Positions 24,501-38,800 of a stretch of 64,000 bases of DNA are shown piece after piece. Every line of letters starts with the position of its first letter. Position 1 is the stretch's first letter. A model generated the notes under the pieces. The model was not told where the DNA came from. It searched no databases and saw only the letters and a list, made by a program, of their open reading frames with translations. The position numbers and the translations under genes are program-made. The stretch comes from Xylocopa sonorina (lineage: Eukaryota > Arthropoda > Insecta > Hymenoptera > Apidae). The DNA is taken from assembly GCF_050948175.1 (NCBI RefSeq), contig NW_027490256.1, forward strand, positions 620,001 through 684,000. Direction: 5' to 3'.

Positions 24501-25644
24501 TATGTTTCATGGTAAGATATAATATGATTTGCGAAGTGTTATGTATTCCTCGTCTACACTTCAAATGAATGTAAATGCGACACTACCTTGCAAGGAAATA
24601 GCGATTGCAGATGTCTACGTCTCGTAGCAATAGAGTTCACATGATTCTTAAAACGCGATATCGCATCTCATTTCTATGTTTCATGGTAAGATATAACATG
24701 ATTTGCGAAGTGTTATGTATTCCTTGTCTACACTTCAAATGAATGTAAATGCGACACTTCCTTGCAAGGAAATAGCGATTGCAGATGTCTACGTCTCGTA
24801 GCAATAGAGTTCATATGATTCTTAAAACGAGATATTGCATCTCATATCTATGTTTCCTGATAAGATATAATATTCATTGCGAAGTGTTATGCATTCCTCG
24901 TCTACGATTCAAATAAATGTAAATGCGACACTTCCTTGCAAGGAAATAGCGTTTGCAGATGTCTACGTATCGTAGCAATAGAGTTCTTATGATTCTTAAA
25001 ACGCGATATCGCTTCTCATTTCTATGTTTCATGGTAAGATATAATATGATTTGCGAAGTGTCACGTATTCCTCGCCTACACTTCAAATGTATGTAAATGC
25101 GACACTTCCTTGCTAGGAATTGGTGTTTGCAGATGTCTACGTATCGAAGCAATAGAGTTCAAAAGCTTCTTAAAACGAGATATTGCATCTCATATCTATG
25201 TTTTCTGATAAGATATAATATTCATTTCGACGTGTTATGCATTCCTCGTCTACGATTCAAATGAATGTAAATGCGAAACTTCCTTGCAAGGAAATAGCGT
25301 TTGCAGATGTCTACGTATCGTAGCAATAGAGTTCTTATGATTCTTAAAACGCGATATCGCATCTCATTTCTATGTTTCATGGTAATATATAATATGATTT
25401 GCGAAGTATCATGTATTCCTCGTCTACACTTCAAATGAATGTAAATGCGACACTTCCTTGCTAGGAAATAGCGTCTGCAGATGTCTAGGTATCGTAGCAA
25501 TAGAGTTCTAATGCTTCTTAAAACGCGATATCGCATCTCATTTCTATGTTTCATGGTAAGATATAATATGATTTGCGAAGTGTCATGTATTCCTCGTCTA
25601 CACTTCAAATGAATGTAAATGCGACACTTCCTTGCTAGGAAATA
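21560..25644. repeat. Mosaic of earlier blocks
   Basis: To about 22996 this copies 15.8-17.3 kb (shift 5736). From about 23012 to 24572 it copies 18.84-20.40 kb (shift 4172). From 24.87 to 25.64 kb it carries a stretch also found at 28.17-28.80 kb (shift 3300), marked by AAATAAATG, GGAATTGGTG and TTCAAAAGCTTC. The switch between parents near 23.0 kb lies inside a monomer and keeps the 174-bp phase, as expected from unequal exchange or conversion between homologous monomers. Confidence 0.8.
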
Positions 25645-28600
25645 GCGTTTGCAGATGTCAACGTATCGTAGTAATAGAGTTCTTATGATTCTTAAAACGC
25701 GATATCGCATCTCATTTCTATGTTTCATGGTAAGATATAATGTGATTTGCGAAGTGTTATGTATTCCTCGTCTACACCTCAAATGAATGTAAATGCGACA
25801 CTTCTTTGCAAGGAAATAGCGTTTGCAGATGTCTACGTATCGTAGCAATAGAGTTCCTATGATTCTTAAAACGCGATATCGCATCTCATTTCTATGTTTC
25901 ATGGTAAGATATAATATGATTTGCGAAGTGTTATGTATTCCTCGTCTACACATCAACTAAATGTAAATGCGCACTTCCTTGCAAGGAAATAGCGTTTGCA
26001 GATGTCAACGTATCGTAGCAATAGAGTTCTTATGATTCTTAAAACGCGATATCGCATCTCATTTCTATGTTTCATGGTAAGATATAATATGATTTGCGAA
26101 GTGTTATGTATTCCTCGTCTACACATCAACTAAATGTAAATGCGCACTTCCTTGCAAGGAAATAGCGTTTGCAGTTGTCAACGTATCGTAGCAATAGAGT
26201 TCTTATGATTCTTAAAACGCGATATCGCATCTCATTCTATGTTTCATGGTAAGATGTATTATTATTTGCGAAGTGTTATGTATTCCTCGCCTATACTTCA
26301 AATGAATGTAAATGCGAGACTTCTTTGCTAGGAAATAGCGTTTGCAAATGTCTACCTATCGTAGCAATAGTGTTCAAATGCTTCTTAAAACGCGATATCG
26401 TATCTCATTTCTATGTTTCATGGTAAGATATAATATGATTTGTGAAGTGTTATGTATTCCTCGTCTACACATCAACTAAATGTAAATGCGCACTTCCTTG
26501 CTAGGAAATAGCGTTTGCAGATGTCTACGTATCGAAGCAATAGAGTTCAAATGCTTCTTAAAACGAGATATTGCATCTCATATCTATGTTTCCTGATAAG
26601 ATATAATATTCATTGCGATGTGTTATGCATTCCTCGTCTACGATTCAAATGAATGTAAATGCGACACTTCCTTGCGAGGAAATAGCGTTTGCAGATGTCT
26701 AGGTATCGTAGCAATAGAGTTCTTATGATTCTTAAAACGCGATATCGCATCTCATTTCTATGTTTCATGGTAAGATATAATATGATTTGCGAAGTATCAT
26801 GTATTCCTCGTCTACACTTCAAATGAATGTAAATGCGACACTTCCTTGCTAGGAAATAGCGTCTGCAGATGTCTAGGTATCGTAGCAATAGAGTTCTAAT
26901 GCTTCTTAAAACGCGATATCGCATGTCAATTCTATGTTTCATGGTAAGATATAATATGATTTGCGAAGTGTTATGTATTCCTCGTCTACACTTCAAATGA
27001 ATGTAAATGCGACACTTCCTTGCAAGGAAATAGCGATTGCAGATGTCTACGTCTCGTAGCAATAGAGTTCACATGATTCTTAAAACGCGATATCGCATCT
27101 CATTTCTATGTTTCATGGTAAGATATAACATGATTTGCGAAGTGTTATGTATTCCTTGTCTACGATTCAAATGAATGTAAATGCGACACTTCCTTGCAAG
27201 GAAATAGCGTTTGCAGATGTCTACGTATCGTAGCAATAGTGTTCTAATGCTTCTTAAAACGCGAAATCGCATCTCATTTCTATGTTTCATGGTAAGATAT
27301 AATATGATTTGCGAAGTGTTATCCATTCCTCGTCTACACATCAACTAAATGTAAATGCGCACTTCCTTGCAAGGAAAGAGCGTTTGCAGATGTCTACCTA
27401 TCGTAGCAATAGTGTTCAAATGCTTCTTAAAACGCGATATCGTATCTCATTTCTATGTTTCATGGTAAGGTATAATATGATTTGCGAAGTGTTATGTATT
27501 CCCCGTCTACACATCAACTAAATGTAAATGCGCACTTCCTTGCTAGGAAATAGCGTTTGCAGATGTCTACGTATCGAAGCAATAGAGTTCTAATGCTTCT
27601 TAAAACGCGATATCGCATCTCATTTCTATGTTTCATGGTAAGATATAATATGATTTGCGAAGTGTTATGTATTCCTCGTCTACACTTCAAATGAATGTAA
27701 ATGCGACACTTCCTTGCAAGGAAATAGCGTTTGCAGATGTCTACGTATCGTAGCAATAGAGTTCTTATGATTCTTAAAACGCGATATCGCATCTCATTTC
27801 TATGTTTCATGGTAAGATATAATATGACTTGCGAAGTATCATGTATTCCTCGTCTACACTTCAAATGAATGTGAATGCGATACATCCTCGCTAGGAAATA
27901 GCATTTGCAGATGTCTACGTATCGTAGCAATAGCTTTCTAATGCTTCTTAAAACGCGATATCGATTCTCATTTCTATGTTTCATGGTAAGATATAATATG
28001 ATTTGCGATGTGTCACGTATTCCTCGCCTACACTTCAAATGAATGTAAATGCGACACTTCCTTGCTAGGAATTAGTGTTTGCAGATGTCTACGTATCGAA
28101 GCAATAGAGTTCAAATGCTTCTTAAAACGAGATATTGCATCTCATATCTATGTTTTCTGATAAGATATAATATTCATTTCGACGTGTTATGCATTCCTCG
28201 TCTACGATTCAAATAAATGTAAATGCGACACTTCCTTGCAAGGAAATAGCGTTTGCAGATGTCTACGTATCGTAGCAATAGAGTTCTTATGTTTCTTAAA
28301 ACGCGATATCGCATCTCATTTCTATGTTTCATGGTAAGATATAATATGATTTGCGAAGTGTCACGTATTCCTCGCCTACACTTCAAATGAATGTAAATGC
28401 GACACTTCCTTGCTAGGAATTGGTGTTTGCAGATGTCTACGTATCGAAGCAATAGAGTTCAAAAGCTTCTTAAAACGAGATATTGCATCTCATATCTATG
28501 TTTTCTGATAAGATATAATATTCATTTCGACGTGTTATGCATTCCTCGTCTACGATTCAAATGAATGTAAATGCGACACTTCCTTGCAAGGAAATAGCGT

Positions 28601-30596
28601 TTGCAGATGTCTACGTATCGTAGCAATAGAGTTCTTATGATTCTTAAAACGCGATATCGCATCTCATTTCTATGTTTCATGGTAATATATAATATAATTT
28701 GCGAAGTATCATGTATTCCTCGTCTACACTTCAAATGAATGTAAATGCGACACTTCCTTGCTAGGAAATAGCGTCTGCAGATGTCTAGGTATCGAAGCAA
28801 TAGAGTTCAAATGCTCCTTAAAACGAGATATTGCATCTCATATCTATATTTCATGATAAGATATAATATTCATTGCGAAGTGTTATGCATTCCTCGCCTA
28901 CGATTCAAATGAATGTAAATGCGACACTTCCTTGCAAGGAAATAGCGTTTGCAGATGTCTACGTATCGTAGCAATAGAGTTCTTATGATTCTTAAAACGC
29001 GATATCGCATCTCATTTCTATGTTTCATGGTAAGATATAACATGATTTGCGAAGTGTCATGTATTCCTCGTCTACACTACAAATGAATGTAAATGCGATA
29101 CTTCCTTGCTAGGAAATAGCGTCTGCAGATGTCTAGGTATCGTAGCAATAGAGTTCTAATGCTTCTTAAAACGCGATATCGCATCTCATTTCTATGTTTC
29201 ATGGTAAGATATAATATGATTTGCGAAGTGTCATGTATTCCTTGTCTACACTTCAAATGAATGTGAATGCGATACTTCCTCGCTAGGAAATAGCGTTTGC
29301 AGATGTCTACCTATCGTAGCAATAGTGTTCTAATGCTTCTTAAAACGCGATATCGTATCTCATTTCTATGTTTCATGGTAAGATATAATATGATTTGCGA
29401 AGTGTTATGTATTCCTCGTCTACACATCAACTAAATGTAAATGCGCACTTCCTTGCAAGGAAATAGCGTTTGCAGATGTCAGCGTATCGTAGCAATAGAG
29501 TTCTTATGATTCTTAAAACGCGATATCGCATCTCATTTCTATGTTTCATGGTAAGATATAACATGATTTGCGAAGTGTTATGTATTCCTTGTCTACACTT
29601 CAAATGAATGTGAATGCGATACTTCCTCGCTAGGAAATAGCGTTTGCAGATGTCTACGTATTGTAGCAATAGCTATCTAATGCTTCTTAAAACGCGATGT
29701 CGAATCTCATTTCTATGTTTCATGGTAAGATGTAATATGATTTGCGAAGTGTCATGTATTCCTTGTCTACACTTCAAATGAATGTAAATGCGACACTTCC
29801 TTGCAAGGAAATAGCGATTGCAGATGTCTACGTCTCGTAGCAATAGAGTTCATATGATTCTTAAAACGCGATATCGCATCTCATTTCTATGTTTCATGGT
29901 AAGATATAATATGATTTGCGAAGTGTTATGTATTCCTCGTCTACACTTCAAATGAATGTAAATGCGACACTTCCTAGCAAGGAAATAGCGTTTGCAAATG
30001 TCTACCTATCGTAGCAATAGTGTTCTAATGCTTCTTAAAACGCGAAATCGCATCTCATTTCTATGTTTCATGGTAAGATATAATATGATTTGCGAAGTGT
30101 TATCCATTCCTCGTCTACACATCAACTAAATGTAAATGCGCACTTCCTTGCAAGGAAATAGCGTTTGCAGATGTCAACGTATCGTAGTAATAGAGTTCTT
30201 ATGATTCTTAAAACGCGATATCGCATCTCATTTCTATGTTTCATGGTAAGATATAATGTGATTTGCGAAGTGTTATGTATTCCTCGTCTACACCTCAAAT
30301 GAATGTAAATGCGACACTTCTTTGCAAGGAAATAGCGTTTGCAGATGTCTACGTATCGTAGCAATAGAGTTCCTATGATTCTTAAAACGCGATATCGCAT
30401 CTCATTTCTATGTTTCATGGTAAGATATAATATGATTTGCGAAGTGTTATGTATTCCTCGTCTACACATCAACTAAATGTAAATGCGCACTTCCTTGCAA
30501 GGAAATAGCGTTTGCAGATGTCAACGTATCGTAGCAATAGAGTCCTTATGATTCTTAAAACGCGATATCGCATCTCATTTCTATGTTTCATGGTAA
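25645..30596. repeat. Block shared with 30.2-32.1 kb (shift 4516), then a block like 14.1-15.3 kb
   Basis: 25645-27587 matches 30161-32103 at 4516 bp (26 monomers minus 8). Both hold TCGTAGTAATAG, GATATAATGTG, GCAGTTGTCAACG, CTCATTCTATG (one T lost), GATGTATTATTATTTG, GTTATCCATTCC and GGAAAGAGCG. From about 28.48 to 29.70 kb the order resembles 14.05-15.27 kb (shift 14426) but with more differences, for example GTCAGCGTATCG at 29478. 27.59-28.45 kb carries TAGTGTTTGC/GGAATTAGTG copies of the type seen at 13.4-14.0 kb. Confidence 0.82.
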
Positions 30597-33500
30597 GATA
30601 TAATATGATTTGCGAAGTGTTATGTATTCCTCGTCTACACATCAACTAAATGTAAATGCGCACTTCCTTGCAAGGAAATAGCGTTTGCAGTTGTCAACGT
30701 ATCGTAGCAATAGAGTTCTTATGATTCTTAAAACGCGATATCGCATCTCATTCTATGTTTCATGGTAAGATGTATTATTATTTGCGAAGTGTTATGTATT
30801 CCTCGCCTATACTTCAAATGAATGTAAATGCGAGACTTCTTTGCTAGGAAATAGCGTTTGCAAATGTCTACCTATCGTAGCAATAGTGTTCAAATGCTTC
30901 TTAAAACGCGATATCGTATCTCATTTCTATGTTTCATGGTAAGATATAATATGATTTGTGAAGTGTTATGTATTCCTCGTCTACACATCAACTAAATGTA
31001 AATGCGCACTTCCTTGCTAGGAAATAGCGTTTGCAGATGTCTACGTATCGAAGCAATAGAGTTCAAATGCTTCTTAAAACGAGATATTGCATCTCATATC
31101 TATGTTTCCTGATAAGATATAATATTCATTGCGATGTGTTATGCATTCCTCGTCTACGATTCAAATGAATGTAAATGCGACACTTCCTTGCGAGGAAATA
31201 GCGTTTGCAGATGTCTAGGTATCGTAGCAATAGAGTTCTTATGATTCTTAAAACGCGATATCGCATCTCATTTCTATGTTTCATGGTAAGATATAATATG
31301 ATTTGCGAAGTATCATGTATTCCTCGTCTACACTTCAAATGAATGTAAATGCGACACTTCCTTGCTAGGAAATAGCGTCTGCAGATGTCTAGGTATCGTA
31401 GCAATAGAGTTCTAATGCTTCTTAAAACGCGATATCGCATGTCAATTCTATGTTTCATGGTAAGATATAATATGATTTGCGAAGTGTTATGTATTCCTCG
31501 TCTACACTTCAAATGAATGTAAATGCGACACTTCCTTGCAAGGAAATAGCGATTGCAGATGTCTACGTCTCGTAGCAATAGAGTTCACATGATTCTTAAA
31601 ACGCGATATCGCATCTCATTTCTATGTTTCATGGTAAGATATAACATGATTTGCGAAGTGTTATGTATTCCTTGTCTACGATTCAAATGAATGTAAATGC
31701 GACACTTCCTTGCAAGGAAATAGCGTTTGCAGATGTCTACGTATCGTAGCAATAGTGTTCTAATGCTTCTTAAAACGCGAAATCGCATCTCATTTCTATG
31801 TTTCATGGTAAGATATAATATGATTTGCGAAGTGTTATCCATTCCTCGTCTACACATCAACTAAATGTAAATGCGCACTTCCTTGCAAGGAAAGAGCGTT
31901 TGCAGATGTCTACCTATCGTAGCAATAGTGTTCAAATGCTTCTTAAAACGCGATATCGTATCTCATTTCTATGTTTCATGGTAAGGTATAATATGATTTG
32001 CGAAGTGTTATGTATTCCCCGTCTACACATCAACTAAATGTAAATGCGCACTTCCTTGCTAGGAAATAGCGTTTGCAGATGTCTACGTATCGAAGCAATA
32101 GAGTTCAAATGCTTCTTAAAACGAGATATTGCATCTCATATCTATGTTTCCTGATAAGATATAATATTCATTGCGATGTGTTATGCATTCCTCGTCTACG
32201 ATTCAAATGAATGTAAATGCGACACTTCCTTGCGAGGAAATAGCGTTTGCAGATGTCTAGGTATCGTAGCAATAGAGTTCTTATGATTCTTAAAACGCGA
32301 TATCGCATCTCATTTCTATGTTTCATGGTAAGATATAATATGATTTGCGAAGTATCATGTATTCCTCGTCTACACTTCAAATGAATGTAAATGCGACACT
32401 TCCTTGCTAGGAAATAGCGTCTGCAGATGTCTACGTATCGTAGCAATAGAGTTCAAATGCTTCTTAAAACGCGATATCGCATCTCATTTCTATGTTTCAT
32501 GGTAAGATATAATATGATTTGCGAAGTGTTATGTATTCCTCGTCTACACATCAACTAAATGTAAATGCGCACTTCCTTGCAAGGAAATAGCGTTTGCAGA
32601 TGTCTACGTATCGTAGCAATAGAGTTCTTTTGATTCTTAAAACGCGATATCGCATCTCATTTCTATGTTTCATGGTAAGATATAATATGATTTGCGGAGT
32701 GTTATGTGTTCCTCGTCTACACTTTAAATGAATGTAAATGCGACACTTCCTTGCAAGGAAATAGCGTTTGCAAATGTCTACCTATCGTAGCAGTAGTGTT
32801 CTAATGCTTCTTAGAACGCGATGTCGCATCTCATTTCTCTGTTTCATGGTAAGATATAATATGATTTGCGAAGTGTTATTGATTCCACGTCTACACTTCA
32901 AATGAATGTAAATGCGACACTTCCTTGCTAGGAAATAGCGTTTGCAGAAGTCTACGTATCGTAGCAATAGAGTTCTAATGCTTCTTAAAACGCGATATCG
33001 CATCTCATTTCTATGTTTCATGGTAAGATGTAATATTATTTGCGAAGTGTTATGTATTCCTCGCCTATACTTCAAATGAATGTAAATGCGAGACTTCTTT
33101 GCTAGGAAATAGCGTTTGCAAATGTCTACCTATCGTAGCAATAGTGTTCAGATGCTTCTTAAAATGCGATATCGTATCTCATTTCTATGTTTCATGGTAA
33201 GATATAATATGATTTGCGAAGTGTTATGTATTCCTCGTCTACACATCAACTAAATGTAAATGCGCACTTCCTTGCAAGGAAATAGCGTTTGCAGTTGTCA
33301 ACGTATCGTAGCAATAGAGTTCTTATGATTCTTAAAACGCGATATCGCATCTCATTCTATGTTTCATGGTAAGATGTATTATTATTTGCGAAGTGTTATG
33401 TATTCCTCGCCTATACTTCAAATGAATGTAAATGCGAGACTTCTTTGCTAGGAAATAGCGTTTGCAAATGTCTACCTATCGTAGCAATAGTGTTCAAATG

Positions 33501-35804
33501 CTTCTTAAAACGCGATATCGTATCTCATTTCTATGTTTCATGGTAAGATATAATATGATTTGTGAAGTGTTATGTATTCCTCGTCTACACATCAACTAAA
33601 TGTAAATGCGCACTTCCTTGCTAGGAAATAGCGTTTGCAGATGTCTACGTATCGAAGCAATAGAGTTCAAATGCTTCTTAAAACGAGATATTGCATCTCA
33701 TATCTATGTTTCCTGATAAGATATAATATTCATTGCGATGTGTTATGCATTCCTCGTCTACGATTCAAATGAATGTAAATGCGACACTTCCTTGCGAGGA
33801 AATAGCGTTTGCAGATGTCTAGGTATCGTAGCAATAGAGTTCTTATGATTCTTAAAACGCGATATCGCATCTCATTTCTATGTTTCATGGTAAGATATAA
33901 TATGATTTGCGAAGTATCATGTATTCCTCGTCTACACTTCAAATGAATGTAAATGCGACACTTCCTTGCTAGGAAATAGCGTCTGCAGATGTCTAGGTAT
34001 CGTAGCAATAGAGTTCTAATGCTTCTTAAAACGCGATATCGCATGTCAATTCTATGTTTCATGGTAAGATATAATATGATTTGCGAAGTGTTATGTATTC
34101 CTCGTCTACACTTCAAATGAATGTAAATGCGACACTTCCTTGCAAGGAAATAGCGATTGCAGATGTCTACGTCTCGTAGCAATAGAGTTCACATGATTCT
34201 TAAAACGCGATATCGCATCTCATTTCTATGTTTCATGGTAAGATATAACATGATTTGCGAAGTGTTATGTATTCCTTGTCTACGATTCAAATGAATGTAA
34301 ATGCGACACTTCCTTGCAAGGAAATAGCGTTTGCAGATGTCTACGTATCGTAGCAATAGTGTTCTAATGCTTCTTAAAACGCGAAATCGCATCTCATTTC
34401 TATGTTTCATGGTAAGATATAATATGATTTGCGAAGTGTTATCCATTCCTCGTCTACACATCAACTAAATGTAAATGCGCACTTCCTTGCAAGGAAAGAG
34501 CGTTTGCAGATGTCTACCTATAGTAGCAATAGTGTTCAAATGCTTCTTAAAACGCGATATCGTATCTCATTTCTATGTTTCATGGTAAGGTATAATATGA
34601 TTTGCGAAGTGTTATGTATTCCCCGTCTACACATCAACTAAATGTAAATGCGCACTTCCTTGCTAGGAAATAGCGTTTGCAGATGTCTACGTATCGAAGC
34701 AATAGAGTTCAAATGCTTCTCAAAACGAGATATTGCATCTCATATCTATGTTTCCTGATAAGATATAATATTCATTGCGATGTGTTATGCATTCCTCGTC
34801 TACGATTCAAATGAATGTAAATGCGACACTTCCTTGCGAGGAAATAGCGTTTGCAGATGTCTAGGTATCGTAGCAATAGAGTTCTTATGATTCTTAAAAC
34901 GCGATATCGCATCTCATTTCTATGTTTCATGGTAAGATATAATATGATTTGCGAAGTATCATGTATTCCTCGTCTACACTTCAAATGAATGTAAATGCGA
35001 CACTTCCTTGCTAGGAAATAGCGTCTGCAGATGTCTACGTATCGTAGCAATAGAGTTCAAATGCTTCTTAAAACGCGATATCGCATCTCATTTCTATGTT
35101 TCATGGTAAGATATAATATGATTTGCGAAGTGTTATGTATTCCTCGTCTACACATCAACTAAATGTAAATGCGCACTTCCTTGCAAGGAAATAGCGTTTG
35201 CAGATGTCTACGTATCGTAGCAATAGAGTTCTTTTGATTCTTAAAACGCGATATCGCATCTCATTTCTATGTTTCATGGTAAGATATAATATGATTTGCG
35301 GAGTGTTATGTGTTCCTCGTCTACACTTTAAATGAATGTAAATGCGACACTTCCTTGCAAGGAAATAGCGTTTGCAAATGTCTACCTATCGTAGCAGTAG
35401 TGTTCTAATGCTTCTTAGAACGCGATGTCGCATCTCATTTCTCTGTTTCATGGTAAGATATAATATGATTTGCGAAGTGTTATTGATTCCACGTCTACAC
35501 TTCAAATGAATGTAAATGCGACACTTCCTTGCTAGGAAATAGCGTTTGCAGAAGTCTACGTATCGTAGCAATAGAGTTCTAATGCTTCTTAAAACGCGAT
35601 ATCGCATCTCATTTCTATGTTTCATGGTAAGATGTAATATTATTTGCGAAGTGTTATGTATTCCTCGCCTATACTTCAAATGAATGTAAATGCGAGACTT
35701 CTTTGCTAGGAAATAGCGTTTGCAAATGTCTACCTATCGTAGCAATAGTGTTCAGATGCTTCTTAAAATGCGATATCGTATCTCATTTCTATGTTTCATG
35801 GTAA
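30597..35804. repeat. Near-perfect 2604-bp tandem duplication (15 monomers)
   Basis: Unit one 30597-33200 and unit two 33201-35804 abut exactly in phase. Only two substitutions were noticed: CTATCGTAG (31915) against CTATAGTAG (34519), and CTTCTTAAAACG against CTTCTCAAAACG (34719). Both carry every private variant checked, including GCAGTTGTC, GATGTATTATT, GTTATCCATTCC, GGAAAGAGCG, GTAAGGTATAAT, GTTCTTTTGATTC, CACTTTAAATG and TTCAGATGC with AAAATGCG. 2604 is 15 x 174 minus six bases: five from type D copies and one from the CTCATTCTATG monomer. This is the most recently duplicated unit visible in the window by identity. Confidence 0.93.
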
Positions 35805-38800
35805 GATATAATATGATTTGCGAAGTGTTATGTATTCCTCGTCTACACTTCAAATGAATGTAAATGCGACACTTCCTTGCAAGGAAATAGCGATTGCAGA
35901 TGTCTACGTCTCGTAGCAATAGAGTTCACATGATTCTTAAAACGCGATATCGCATCTCATTTCTATGTTTCATGGTAAGATATAACATGATTTGCGAAGT
36001 GTTATGTATTCCTTGTCTACGATTCAAATGAATGCAAATGCGACACTTCCTTGCAAGGAAATAGCGTTTGCAGATGTCTACGTATCGTAGCAATAGAGTT
36101 CAAATGCTTCTTAAAACGCGATATCGCATCTCATTTCTATGTTTCATGGTAAGATATAATATGATTTGCGAAGTGTTATGTATTCCTCGTCTACACATCA
36201 ACTAAATGTAAATGAGCACTTCCTTGCAAGGAAATAGCGTTTGCAGATGTCTACGTATCGTAGCAATAGAGTTCTTATGATTCTTAAAACGCGATATCGC
36301 ATCTCATTTCTATGTTTCATGGTAAGATATAATATGATTTGCGGAGTGTTATGTGTTCCTCGTCTACACTTCAAATGAATGTAAATGCGACTCTTCCTTG
36401 CAAGGAAATAGCGTTTGCAAATGTCTACCTATCGTAGCAGTAGTGTTCTAATGCTTCTTAGAACGCGATGTCGCATCTCATTTCTCTGTTTCATGGTAAC
36501 ATATAATATGATTTGCGAAGTGTTATTGATTCCACGTCTACACTTCAAATGAATGTAAATGCGACACTTCCTTGCTAGGAAATAGCGTTTGCAGAAGTCT
36601 ACGTATCGTAGCAATAGAGTTCTAATGCTTCTTAAAACGCGATATCGCATCTCATTTCTATGTTTCATGGTAAGATGTAATATTATTTGCGAAGTGTTAT
36701 GTATTCCTCGCCTATACTTCAAATGAATGTAAATGCGAGACTTCTTTACTAGGAAATAGCGTTTGCAAATGTCTACCTATCGTAGCAATAGTGTTCTAAT
36801 GCTTCTTAAAACGCGAAATCGCATCTCATTTCTATGTTTCATGGTAAGATATAATATGATTTGCGAAGTATCATGTATTCCTCGTCTACACTTCAAATGA
36901 ATGTAAATGCGACACTTCCTTGCTAGGAAATAGCATCTGCAGATGTCTAGGTATCGTAGCAATAGAGTTCTAATGCTTCTTAAACGCGATATCGCATCTC
37001 ATTTCTATGTTTCATGGTAAGATATAATATGATTTGCGAAGTGTTATGTATTCCTCGTCTACACTTCAAATGAATGTAAATGCGACACTTCCTTGCAAGG
37101 AAATAGCGTTTGCAGAAGTCTACGTATCGTAGCAATAGTGTTCTAATGCTTCTTAAAACGCGATATCGCATCTCATTTCTATGTTTCATGGTAAGATATA
37201 ACATGATTTGCGAAGTGTTAGGTATTCCTTGTCTACACTTCAAATGAATGTGAATGCGATACTTCCTCGCTAGGAAATAGCGTTTGCAGATGTCTACGTA
37301 TTGTAGCAATAGCTATCTAATGCTTCTTAAAACGCGATGTCGAATCTCATTTCTATGTTTCATGGTAAGATATAATATGATTTGCGAAGTGTCATGTATT
37401 CCTTGTCTACACTTCAAATGAATGTAAATGCGCACTTCCTTGCAAGGAAATAGCGTTTGCAGATGTCTACGTATCGTAGCAATAGAGTTCTTATGATTCT
37501 TAAAACGCGATATCGCATCTCATTTCTATGTTTCATGGTAAGATATAATATGATTTGCGGAGTGTTACGTGTTCCTCGTCTACACTTCAAATGAATCTAA
37601 ATGCGACACTTCCTTGCAAGGAAATAGCGTTTGCAAATGTCTACCTTTCGTAGCAATAGTGTTCTAATGCTTCTTAAAACGCGAAATCGCATCTCATTTC
37701 TATGTTTCATGGTATGATATAATATGATTTGCGAAGTATCATGTATTCCTCGTCTACACTTCAAATGAATGTATATGCGACACTTCCTTGCTAGGAAATA
37801 GCATCTGCAGATGTCTAGGTATCGTAGCAATAGAGTTCTAATGCTTCTTAAAACGCGATATCGCATCTCATTTCTATGTTTCATGGTATGATATAATATG
37901 ATTTGCGAAGTGTTATGTATTCCATGTCTACGATTCAAATGAATGTAAATGCGACACTTCCTTGCAAGGAAATAGCGTTTGCAGATGTCTACGTATCGTA
38001 GCAATAGAGTTCAAATGCTTCTTAAAACGCGATATCGCATCTCATTTCTATGTTTCATGGTAAGATATAATATGATTTGCGAAGTGTTATGTATTCCCCG
38101 TCTACACATCAACTAAATGTAAATGCGCACTTCCTTGCTAGAAAATAGCGTTTGCAGATGTCTACGTATCGAAGCAATAGAGTTCAAATGCTTCTTAAAG
38201 CGAGATATTGCATCTCATATCTATGTTTCCTGATAAGATATAATATTCATTGCGATGTGTTATGCATTCCTCGTCTACGATTCAAATGAATGTAAATGCA
38301 ACACTTCCTTGCGAGGAAATAGCGTTTGCAGATGTCTAGGTATCGTAGCAATAGAGTTCTTATGATTCTTAAAACGCGATATCGCATCTCATTTCTATGT
38401 TTCATGGTAAGATATAATATGATTTGCGAAGTATCATGTATTCCTCGTCTACACTTCAAATGAATGTAAATGCGACACTTCCTTGCTAGGAAATAGCGTC
38501 TGCAGATGTCTAGGTATCGTAGCAATAGAGTTCTAATGCTTCTTAAAACGCGATATCGCATGTCAATTCTATGTTTCATGGTAAGATATAATATGATTTG
38601 CGAAGTGTTATGTATTCCTCGTCTACACTTCAAATGAATGTAAATGCGACACTTCCTTGCAAGGAAATAGCGATTGCAGATGTCTACGTCTCGTAGCAAT
38701 AGAGTTCACATGATTCTTAAAACGCGATATCGCATCTCATTTCTATGTTTCATGGTAAGATATAACATGATTTGCGAAGTGTTATGTATTCCTTGTCTAC

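Noticed and set aside
27309..27521. Plus-strand 70-codon frames repeated at 27309, 31825 and 34429, and similar ones at 3667 and 52855
   Set aside because: They arise where a 173-bp monomer shifts the plus-strand frame. Their recurrence only follows the duplicated blocks.
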